A stretch of DNA of 22,499 nucleotides, taken from Caulobacteraceae bacterium (GTDB taxonomy: Bacteria; Pseudomonadota; Alphaproteobacteria; Caulobacterales; Caulobacteraceae). Where the stretch lies: the NCBI GenBank assembly GCA_020852035.1, contig JADZBR010000254.1, positions 1 to 22,499 of the forward strand, read 5' to 3'. Below are positions 15,734 to 22,499 of this stretch, piece by piece (the first letter of the stretch is position 1; every line of letters begins with the position of its first letter). Under the pieces are notes generated by a model, which saw only the letters and a list, made by a program, of their open reading frames with translations, was not told the origin of the DNA and ran no database searches. Both the position numbers and the translations under genes were made by a program.

Positions 15734-16861
15734 TTGCCGTCAACGCTCCCCCATCCTTCGTCCGACGCCAGCGCTCTTCGCGATTGGCTGTTCGACTCCG
15801 CCCTGCCGGCTTGGTGGACGCTGGGCGCGGATACCGCCCACGGCGGCTTCCATGAAACCCTAACCCCTGGAGGCGCGCCCACCGGCGCGCGCAAGCGCAT
15901 CCGCGTGCAGGCTCGCCAAGCGTTCAGTTACGCCACCGCCGGGCTGATGGGTTGGGAGGGCCCCTGGAAGAGGGCGATGGAGCATGGGATGGATTTCCTC
16001 CTTACCCGCTATCGCCGAGCGGACGGGCTCTACCGCACGCTGGTCGAGATCAACGGCGCGCCGGCCGACGAGGCGGCGTTCGTCTACGACCAGGCCTTCG
16101 TGTTGCTTGCTTTGGCCGCGGCCGCTCAAGCCGTGCCCGGGATGGCGAACGACTGCGCCGCGCGCGCGGCGGATCTGCGGAGCGCCCTACAGGCGCTGCG
16201 CCACCCGATCGCCGGCTTCAGAGAAGGCGCGGGCCCGCATCCGCAACAGTCCAACGCTCACATGCACATGCTGGAGGCCTCACTGGCCTGGGCCGAAACC
16301 ACCGGCGAGCCCGCGTGGGAGCAGCTGGCCGACGAGATCGCTGAACTCGCCCTCGCCCGCTTCATTCAACCGCGCACCGGCGCCCTGCTGGAATTCTTCG
16401 ACGAGGAATGGCGACCCGCCCCAGGCGCGGATGGGGCTCGGGTGGAGCCGGGGCATCAATTCGAATGGGCCTGGTTGCTCACACGTTATGGCGCGCGGCG
16501 GAGTGATGCGCGAGCATCCCAGGCGGCCGTCCGGCTCCTGGCCATGGGCGAGCGCGGGGTCGATCCGCGCAACGGCGTCGCCACGGACGCGATCACCGAG
16601 GAGTCCACGCCAGTCGAGGCCACCGCACGGCTTTGGCCGCAGACCGAATGGGTGAAGGCTCGCGCCATCCTCTCTTCAGATGCGGAGCGAGCGGGCGCCG
16701 TTGGGGCCCCGATCCAAGCGCTCCAGGGCTACCTGGACCATCCGACGCGCGGATTGTGGTGGGATCGGCGGCTGGCGGACGGGCGCTTCGTCACAGAAGC
16801 CTCCCCCGCCAGCTCGCTCTATCACATCATATGCGCGGTCCAGGAGGCCGGCCGGGCCTGA
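15734..16861 (+). CDS. AGE-family epimerase/isomerase, probable mannose-6-phosphate isomerase
   Basis: 375 residues with the (alpha/alpha)6-barrel family pattern of N-acylglucosamine 2-epimerases. RVQARQAFSYA (57-67), NAHMHMLEA (H176, H178), EPGHQFEWAWLL (H241) and ATARLWPQTEWVKA are the conserved active-site blocks. Members of this family include the phosphomannose isomerase of Sinorhizobium meliloti. The nearby GDP-mannose pyrophosphorylase lacks its isomerase domain, so the best inference is fructose-6-phosphate to mannose-6-phosphate conversion for GDP-mannose supply. Mannose or acyl-glucosamine epimerase activity cannot be excluded. The gene starts at TTG with GGAGG upstream. Its 3' end overlaps the convergent XRE regulator by 35 bp. 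Confidence 0.82.
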   Translation: MPSTLPHPSSDASALRDWLFDSALPAWWTLGADTAHGGFHETLTPGGAPTGARKRIRVQARQAFSYATAGLMGWEGPWKRAMEHGMDFLLTRYRRADGLYRTLVEINGAPADEAAFVYDQAFVLLALAAAAQAVPGMANDCAARAADLRSALQALRHPIAGFREGAGPHPQQSNAHMHMLEASLAWAETTGEPAWEQLADEIAELALARFIQPRTGALLEFFDEEWRPAPGADGARVEPGHQFEWAWLLTRYGARRSDARASQAAVRLLAMGERGVDPRNGVATDAITEESTPVEATARLWPQTEWVKARAILSSDAERAGAVGAPIQALQGYLDHPTRGLWWDRRLADGRFVTEASPASSLYHIICAVQEAGRA

Positions 16862-17225
16862 CCAAGGCCGACAGCCGGGGCCGCTTCGGTTCCGGAGGGT
16901 GCGGGCGGCCCGCCCGGCGAGCGGCAGGCGGCGGCGCTGCGGCGGCCGGAGTTTCGGCTTCGCCGAGGGCGGCGGGCAGCAACTGCTCCATCGGCACCTC
17001 GAGCGCCTGAGCGATGCGGGCCAACACCAGGACCGAGGGCTCGTTGGTGCCGGTCTCGTATTTGGAAATCTGCTGGAAGGTCACGCCCACGGCGTCGGCC
17101 AGCGCCCGCTGAGGAATATCCAGCATACGGCGTCGCTGGCGGATCCGTTTGCCGATTTCGGCAATCTGGTCATTCAGCGCCACCCCAAGATCGTTAACGC
17201 GTCCCTCTCCTTCGCCATAGCGCAT
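16827..17225 (-). CDS. XRE-family helix-turn-helix transcriptional regulator
   Basis: 132 residues. The HTH_3 (Cro/C1-type) domain spans about 22-83 and contains IGKRIRQRRRMLDIPQRALA, followed by VGVTFQQISKYETG and EPSVLVLARIAQALEV, the typical alphaproteobacterial XRE sequence. After residue 85 comes a low-complexity Ala/Pro/Arg tail with no recognisable ligand domain. Its last codons overlap the isomerase gene tail-to-tail by 35 bp. It probably binds DNA as a dimer. Targets are unknown, but its place between the alginate genes and the S-layer-like gene makes a local surface regulator plausible. Only a weak GGGA precedes ATG 17225. A GTG about 13 codons in is possible. Confidence 0.88.
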   Translation of the reverse strand: MRYGEGEGRVNDLGVALNDQIAEIGKRIRQRRRMLDIPQRALADAVGVTFQQISKYETGTNEPSVLVLARIAQALEVPMEQLLPAALGEAETPAAAAPPPAARRAGRPHPPEPKRPRLSALVRPGRPPGPRI

Positions 17226-17289
17226 TCCCGTAGGAGGCGAGCATCAAATTTGTGCGCCTCGAAGAAATGCCCGTGTTTTCAATAAGCTG

Positions 17290-17317
17290 GTGACCCGCGG
17301 CGAGCGCCGCGGGCCAC
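17290..17317 (-). terminator. Strong hairpin after the 79-residue gene
   Basis: CCCGCGGC and GCCGCGGG pair around GAGC. On the minus strand a G-T wobble and GTG/CAC extend the stem to 12 bp. It begins about 15 nt past the TAA of the 79-residue gene. No good T-tract follows, so it may be a weak or factor-assisted terminator, or a 3'-end stabiliser, between that gene and the XRE regulator. Confidence 0.55.
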
Positions 17318-17331
17318 TGCTAGATTCAGGT

Positions 17332-17571
17332 TTAGGCTTGCGGCGTCGGCTTCTCGGTCAGGCGCGCCTGCTGCTGGGCGGCGAGATCCTGCAGCATCTT
17401 GACCAGGGCGGTGACCACCGGGCCGGCGGTGCCGGCCGGGATGAGCAGGACGCCGTTGGGGGTCTCCTGGCCGTCGGGGCCGATGGCGTTGCAGCCGACG
17501 CGGACGATGCCGCCGTGCACGCTGACGTTGGCCACGCGGTCGAGCATGATGGTGGGAAGGGACATGGGCAT
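17332..17571 (-). CDS. Small unknown protein next to the S-layer-like gene
   Basis: 79 residues, not recognised. The N-terminal half looks beta-rich (ANVSVHGGIVRVGCNAIG, 14-31), then NGVLLIPAGTAGPVVTALVKM leads into a helix (about 48-68) and a charged tail. It has no signal peptide and one cysteine. GGAG lies 4 nt before ATG 17571; the second Met (codon 3) is an alternative start. Codon use matches real genes in the window. It lies on the same strand just beyond the terminator of the S-layer-like gene, so it would be transcribed only by read-through or its own promoter. Function cannot be assigned. Confidence 0.65.
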   Translation of the reverse strand: MPMSLPTIMLDRVANVSVHGGIVRVGCNAIGPDGQETPNGVLLIPAGTAGPVVTALVKMLQDLAAQQQARLTEKPTPQA

Positions 17572-17594
17572 GAAGCTCCGCTTGAGAGGGGGCC

Positions 17595-17626
17595 AAAAAG
17601 AAGCGGGGGACCCGAAGGCCCCCCGC
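17595..17626 (-). terminator. Intrinsic terminator of the S-layer-like gene
   Basis: On the minus strand GCGGGGGGCC, a TTCG loop and GGTCCCCCGC form a fully paired 10-bp stem (one G-T wobble), followed directly by TTCTTTTT. The UUCG tetraloop and U-run make a textbook rho-independent terminator. It starts 41 nt after the stop at 17667. Confidence 0.9.
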
Positions 17627-17666
17627 CGTACGCTTAGAACCGGACTTCGTCCAGGCGGCGAACCGC

Positions 17667-20600
17667 TTAGATGAAGTTCGTGCCGTCGAAGCTGTTGACG
17701 CCGACGCCATTGAAGGTGCCGATCAGTTCGACTTCGAAGTCGGTGACGATCAGGTCATCGCTCGCCGTGGCCACGTTCACCGCATAGAGGTAGGCGGTGC
17801 CCGCGGCGTCATAGAGGATCACGCCGATGTCCTGACCGTTTGCCAGACCACCGTTGTTCACATCACCGAGCGCCGCAGCGATGGCCGCTTCGACAGCGCC
17901 GCCCGCGGTCACGTCTGTCGACGAGGCCGCGATGATCGAGGCACCGGTAACCTCAACGATCGAGCCTTCGCCCGCCGCCAGAACGCCGCCACTAGCTGCC
18001 GGCACCGACTGGAAGAAGGCGTCGAGTTCGACGGCCCCGTTATCCCAGTCGATCACATCGCCGCCGACCCCGGCAGTGAAGCCGGTAACGTCGAGGCTGG
18101 CGTTGTTCACGTTCGCATCGAAGGTGTTGGCGATGTTGATCGTATCGGTGCCGCCCGCCGTCATGTCGAGGTCGTAGTCGACATTGGCCGCCGAAGCGAG
18201 GTCGATGGTGAACGAGTTCGGACCAGTGTTGTTGAGGAACACGTAGTTCTCGATCTCGTTGCCGAGCGTCGTGTCGGCAGTGATGCTGGCGACATCGCTG
18301 ATGCGAACCGTCTCGTCACCAGCGGCCGTCTGGGCGTCGGCGATGAGGGTGTCGTAGTTCACATCGCTCATCGTGAAGGTGCCACCCGACTGGAAGGTGA
18401 TCGAGTCGGTCGCCGGGACATAGTTGCCGTCGAAGTCCACGCCAGTGATGTCGGAGCCGTTGTTCAACGTGATGTTGTAGACGGTGCCGCCGATCAAAGT
18501 GTGGATGGTGCCAGTGACCGTCCCGTTGATCGTCAGGTTGGTCGTGCCTTCGTTGTCGATATGAACGCCGCTCGAACCAGTCAGGGTCACGGTGTTGATG
18601 CCCGCGCCGGTATCGATTTCGGTGTTCGTATCGTTCGTCAGAGCGAAGGTGTCGTTGCCGGCGCCGCCCTGGATGTACGTGGAGGCACGACCATTGACAG
18701 TGAAGGCGTCCGCCGCCGCGCCGGAAGCGAAGATGCTCGTCCCATCCGCACCGACGTTGATCGTATCGGAGACGCTGCCGCCCTGGTCGAGGTTGTACCT
18801 GCTGATGTCGAACGTCGTGTCGTTCAACGGCCCGGTGATGTCCAGCGTGCTGGAGAAATCTTCAACACCGGCGGAGAAGTTCCCGTGTTGAGCCGCCGAC
18901 ATGTCGCCAGTGATGCCACCGGCGAGCGACAGCGTCTCCATGTTGCTGAAGGACACAGTCGCCAGATCGGAGTTGACGTTGACACGGAAGGTGTCGGTGC
19001 CGGCGCCGCCATTCACAGTCACCGTGGCGTAGGCCGCCAGGTTGCTCTGGATGGTGTCATCGCCGTCGCCCGCGTTCACGGAGTCCGTGTTCACGTGCAG
19101 AGTGAAGTTCTGAGCGTCGTCCACCAGCGGGCCGCTGTCGGCGAGCACATAGTTCTCCACATCGCCATCCGCCACGATCGAGCCAGGGCCGACAACCGTC
19201 AAGGTGTTCGCAGCCGCACCCGCAATGAGGTTCGCTCCGACAAACGCCGCGTGTTGCGCGACCGAGATCGTCGCCGTGTTGGCAAGCAAGGTCAGCGTTT
19301 CGACGTTGCTCAACGTCGCGCCGACAATGTTGGCGGCGTTGGCCAGGTCAACGTTGTCCGCGCCGTCGCCGCCGTTCACCGAGCCGGTGAACGTAATGCC
19401 GGCGATGGTGATGTTGTCGTTACCACCGCGGGTGTTCGCCGAGTCCGTCGTGCCGTTCAGGGTCACGTCGTCAGCAGCCAGGTTGGAACCGTTGACCGTC
19501 TGGTTGTCCGCGCCGCCGTCGGTGGCGACGATGCCGCCCGCCGGGCCGAGGTTAATGACCAGGTCGTCAATGTCCGGCGCCGTCACCAGGGCGGTGGTGC
19601 CGCCACGCAGGTTCAGGCGGTCGATGTTGGAGATGCTGAACGCGTAGAAGTCCAGATCCCCGCCGGTCGCCACGTCGGTGACGTTGAGGATGTCGAGTTC
19701 CGGCGTGGCGTCGGTGTCGCCACCGTCGACCGTCGAACCCGCCAGGAACGCCCAGGTGGTGTAGATACCGTCGTTGACGTTGTTCTGGGTGACGTTGCCT
19801 TCCTCGCTGGTCGCCGGCGCCGAGGTGTCGAACGCCGGCTGGGCCGCCGTGAAGGTGACCGGCACGAAGGTGGCCTGGATGTCCGCCGCGGTGATGGTCG
19901 AGACGTTGTTCAGCTGGATCGCCATGTCCTGAGCGGTGTCGATGTTCCCATCGCCGTTCACGTCGACATAGAGGATACCGGCGCCGGGCACGCCCGGGTT
20001 GGCGTTCTGCACGAACACCGCCTCCACACCGCCGCCGGCCGTCAGTTCGGTGACCGCGTTGCCGAAGGTGGTGGCGACGCCGACAAAGGCCACGTCGCTG
20101 GAGTCGATGACCAGCGGGTTGGCCGCCTGCAGGGCCGCCAGCAGGTTGATCACGTCCACGCCCGACTGGAAGTCGGTGATCACGTCGACGTCGACGCCCT
20201 GGGATTCGGCGATCAGGTTGTAGGTGAAGGTGTCCGCGCCCGCGCCACCCGTCAGGGTGTCGAGGCCGAACCCGCCGACCAGGGTGTCGTTGCCATCGCC
20301 GCCGTCGAGGACGTCGTCGCCCTGCATGCCGTGGGCGAAGTCGGTGCCCGAGCCGAGGCTGACGTTGTCCGCGCCGAGGCCGGACCAGACTACGTCGGCG
20401 CCAGCGCCGGTCGAGATGGTGTCGTTGCCGATCAGCGAGGCCGTGGCGATCGAGCCGGCGCTCGTGCCGATCGTGTCATTGCCCGAGCCGGTGGTGATCG
20501 AGATGCCCCGACCGTTCAACAGGCTCCAGCCGAAGGTCACGTCGGTCAGGTCGATGTTGCCGGTGGAGGTGGAGCCGTTCACCGTCGCCAGGGCGCCGGT

Positions 20601-22499
20601 GTCGCCGGCGCCGCTGTCGGCGTCGAGGTCGGCGTCGCCGGAGATGTTCCAGGTGGCCAGGTTGTCGAGGTCCTCGAGGCTGAGCACCAGTTCGCCACCC
20701 GCCGCGTCGTCGTTGATGACGAGGTTCAGGACGTCGAGCGAGTCGTCGTCCGGGTTGTTGGCGATGTCGTCATCAGCGAGCGTCAGGAGGCCGTCGCCGG
20801 TGCCCCCGCCGCCGAGGTTGTTGATCGTCAGGTTCAGGGCGTCGGTGGAGGTGTCGCCCAGGAAGTCGACGGTCAGGTGGTCGCCGTTCAGGTTGGCGAC
20901 GTTGTGGTCGACCACGACGGTGGTGGTCGAGCGCAGGTTCGCCAGCAACACGCTGCCGTTCACGCCGGTGTTGACGTTGAAGGTCGTCAGCGCCGCGCCG
21001 AGATTGGCCATGTTGATGGACTGGTCGAACGAGCCCGCCGCCAGGGTGACGATCTCGACGTTGGTCGCCGTGCCGCGCGCCGGGTTGGCGGCGTCGCCAT
21101 CGTCGTCGTAGCCCTGCTCGATGCCGGTGTCGACGTTCAGCACCAGATGGTCGGTGCCGGCGCCGCCGTCGACGGAGTCACCCGCGTCGAAGCCCGCCTG
21201 GTAGTCGAAGCGGTCGTCGCCCGAACCGCCGGTGGCGGCCACGTCGTTGACGCCCGAGGTGTTGAAGGTGACGTCCAGGTCGCCCGTCAGCTGGGCGGCG
21301 TTGAAGACGTTGGCCGCGGCGTCGAAGCCCACCGCCTGCACCGTCAGGTCGGCGTTGCCGGCGACCGTCACTTCGTCCAGCGAAAGGCTGTCGAGGTTGG
21401 TGAGGATGTTTTCCTTATTGCCGGCCGAGATCAGGTCGATGATCTCGACGTTGTCGGCGTTGCCGGTCAGCGAGATGGCGGTCTGACCGACTTCGAACAC
21501 CGGGTCGATGACGTTGATCAGGGTGATCTGCTGGCGGGTGTTGTCGCCGGCGGTGGCCGAGGCGATGTACTGGATGTTGGTGTTGACCGAGCCGCCGCCG
21601 TTATCCTGGGTGGTGTTCTCGATGGTCACGGCGATGGTCGGCACCATGCCCGTCAGCGTCACGTCGCTGGACGAGTTGGTGTTGACGATCGACTGCAGGT
21701 CTTCGGCGCCCGACACGTCGAGACGGGTCGAACCGGCGTCCGAGGTCAGCTGGAACTTCTCGATGCTCTCGGTGTCGAAGCCGGCGAGCACCACGTCCGA
21801 GCCGCCCGAGGTGGCGATGATCAGCTGGTCGTCGCCGTCGCCGCCCTTCAGGATGTCGGTGGAGGTGAGGGTGTCTTCGGTGCCGAAGAAGGTGTCGTCG
21901 CCCGAACCGCCGGTGAAGGCCGCGCCGGCGTCGGCGCCCGAGGTGAGGGTGAACTCCATGTTGGCGTCAGCGCCCGGATAGGCGCCGATGACGTCGGAGC
22001 CGAAGGTCGCGTCGCCGTCGACGCCCAGGTCGAGCAGGAAGCGCTCGAAGGAGTCGACCAGGTTGCCGACGCTGGCCTTGAAGGCTTCGTTCAGCAGGTA
22101 GGCGACCATCACGGCCTTGGCGGCCAGGTCGATCGCCGCGGCGTTGGCCGGGGTGTCGGCGATGCCGCCACGTTCGATGGCGACCGCGCGGAAGAAGTCG
22201 AAGCGGCCGACGATGTCGGCGCGCGCGGCGGTCGGGTCGATGCCGGCGCTGATGGCAGCGGCGGTGCCGACGATGTTCTCATAGGCCACGAACACGGCGT
22301 CGGCGTTCGACAGGCCCGCGTAGGTGTTCGCGAAGTCGGCGGCGCCCTCGCCCGCTCCGGTGCCCAGGTTCAGGGCGAAGTTGTAGTAGCGGTTCTCCTG
22401 GTTGAAGTCCGCATAGTAGGGGTCGTTCAGGTCGTTGGCGTTCGGGTTGAGGTTCCCGTTGCCTTCCGAGTTGACCAGGAAGAAGAAGCCGGGCTCCGA
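17667..22499 (-). CDS. Very large RTX/S-layer-like surface protein with RsaA-type anchor (5' end beyond the window)
   Basis: 1610 residues are visible, and the frame stays open to the right edge. Visible residues 1 to about 176 (GFFFLVNSEG, NQENRYYNFALNLGTGAGEG, ending DVIGAYPGAD) resemble the Caulobacter RsaA N-terminal LPS-binding domain. About 70 residues of it are missing upstream. Next come long Asn/Asp/Thr/Gly-rich beta repeats. A clear RTX block (DGGDGNDTLVGG, then TGGAGADTFTY, about 731-760) leads into a serralysin-like end, VDVITDFQSGVDVINL. ILYVDVNGDG and DMAIQLNNV, features usual at the end of such proteins, follow, but about 700 more repeat residues come after. The protein ends GVGVNSFDGTNFI, the probable type I secretion signal. 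It likely forms or decorates a calcium-dependent surface layer. No RsaDEF-type transporter is visible. Confidence 0.86.
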   Translation of the reverse strand, partial: SEPGFFFLVNSEGNGNLNPNANDLNDPYYADFNQENRYYNFALNLGTGAGEGAADFANTYAGLSNADAVFVAYENIVGTAAAISAGIDPTAARADIVGRFDFFRAVAIERGGIADTPANAAAIDLAAKAVMVAYLLNEAFKASVGNLVDSFERFLLDLGVDGDATFGSDVIGAYPGADANMEFTLTSGADAGAAFTGGSGDDTFFGTEDTLTSTDILKGGDGDDQLIIATSGGSDVVLAGFDTESIEKFQLTSDAGSTRLDVSGAEDLQSIVNTNSSSDVTLTGMVPTIAVTIENTTQDNGGGSVNTNIQYIASATAGDNTRQQITLINVIDPVFEVGQTAISLTGNADNVEIIDLISAGNKENILTNLDSLSLDEVTVAGNADLTVQAVGFDAAANVFNAAQLTGDLDVTFNTSGVNDVAATGGSGDDRFDYQAGFDAGDSVDGGAGTDHLVLNVDTGIEQGYDDDGDAANPARGTATNVEIVTLAAGSFDQSINMANLGAALTTFNVNTGVNGSVLLANLRSTTTVVVDHNVANLNGDHLTVDFLGDTSTDALNLTINNLGGGGTGDGLLTLADDDIANNPDDDSLDVLNLVINDDAAGGELVLSLEDLDNLATWNISGDADLDADSGAGDTGALATVNGSTSTGNIDLTDVTFGWSLLNGRGISITTGSGNDTIGTSAGSIATASLIGNDTISTGAGADVVWSGLGADNVSLGSGTDFAHGMQGDDVLDGGDGNDTLVGGFGLDTLTGGAGADTFTYNLIAESQGVDVDVITDFQSGVDVINLLAALQAANPLVIDSSDVAFVGVATTFGNAVTELTAGGGVEAVFVQNANPGVPGAGILYVDVNGDGNIDTAQDMAIQLNNVSTITAADIQATFVPVTFTAAQPAFDTSAPATSEEGNVTQNNVNDGIYTTWAFLAGSTVDGGDTDATPELDILNVTDVATGGDLDFYAFSISNIDRLNLRGGTTALVTAPDIDDLVINLGPAGGIVATDGGADNQTVNGSNLAADDVTLNGTTDSANTRGGNDNITIAGITFTGSVNGGDGADNVDLANAANIVGATLSNVETLTLLANTATISVAQHAAFVGANLIAGAAANTLTVVGPGSIVADGDVENYVLADSGPLVDDAQNFTLHVNTDSVNAGDGDDTIQSNLAAYATVTVNGGAGTDTFRVNVNSDLATVSFSNMETLSLAGGITGDMSAAQHGNFSAGVEDFSSTLDITGPLNDTTFDISRYNLDQGGSVSDTINVGADGTSIFASGAAADAFTVNGRASTYIQGGAGNDTFALTNDTNTEIDTGAGINTVTLTGSSGVHIDNEGTTNLTINGTVTGTIHTLIGGTVYNITLNNGSDITGVDFDGNYVPATDSITFQSGGTFTMSDVNYDTLIADAQTAAGDETVRISDVASITADTTLGNEIENYVFLNNTGPNSFTIDLASAANVDYDLDMTAGGTDTINIANTFDANVNNASLDVTGFTAGVGGDVIDWDNGAVELDAFFQSVPAASGGVLAAGEGSIVEVTGASIIAASSTDVTAGGAVEAAIAAALGDVNNGGLANGQDIGVILYDAAGTAYLYAVNVATASDDLIVTDFEVELIGTFNGVGVNSFDGTNFI

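Noticed and set aside
20224..21111. 295-residue plus-strand Ser/Pro-rich frame
   Set aside because: It is a shadow of the RTX repeat region on the other strand; the Ser/Pro-rich composition arises from repeated Gly/Asp codons.
17667..22295. GTG 22295 as the start of the S-layer-like protein
   Set aside because: The frame is open upstream to the window edge and the upstream residues continue the RsaA-like domain, so the true start lies outside the window.

Overview
This window looks like a chromosomal segment of a high-GC alphaproteobacterium, most likely of the Caulobacteraceae (Caulobacter/Phenylobacterium type). The reasons are the GC-rich codon use and a large surface protein at the right edge whose N-terminal part resembles the LPS-anchoring domain of the Caulobacter S-layer protein RsaA. 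The genus is inferred from remembered protein families, not from a search.

The theme is extracellular alginate. On the left (1-4309, minus, running off the edge) is a giant modular mannuronan C5-epimerase. It has two AlgE-type beta-helix catalytic modules, each followed by three cadherin-like/He_PIG domains, and then RTX calcium-binding repeats. A 391-bp AT-rich divergent intergenic region (4310-4700) separates it from a compact plus-strand operon. In order the operon holds algD (GDP-mannose dehydrogenase), alg8 (polymerase), alg44 (PilZ/HlyD-like c-di-GMP receptor), a TPR plus beta-barrel exporter that appears to combine AlgK and AlgE in one chain, an algL-like PL5 lyase with a twin-arginine signal, a monofunctional algA/manC-type GDP-mannose pyrophosphorylase, and a 69-residue unknown protein. 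Gene junctions are mostly 2-30 nt gaps or ATGA overlaps. No algG, algX, algI, algJ or algF is present.

Convergent with the operon, and sharing its stop-codon CTAG, is a second C5-epimerase (13254-15119, minus). It has one beta-helix catalytic module, and its C-terminal 240 residues resemble the RsaA N-terminal LPS-binding domain. To the right lie a small unknown ORF and an AGE-family epimerase/isomerase (15734-16861) that may be the mannose-6-phosphate isomerase missing from the short AlgA. These are followed on the minus strand by an XRE-type regulator, a 79-residue unknown protein and, behind a strong UUCG-loop terminator, the very large RTX/S-layer-like protein (17667-22499, 5' end outside the window).

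Taken together, the operon would make, polymerise and export polymannuronate. The secreted epimerases would convert M to G residues outside the cell. One epimerase is apparently tethered to the cell surface by the same type of anchor that the neighbouring S-layer-like protein uses. I regard that shared anchor as the most interesting feature of the window.
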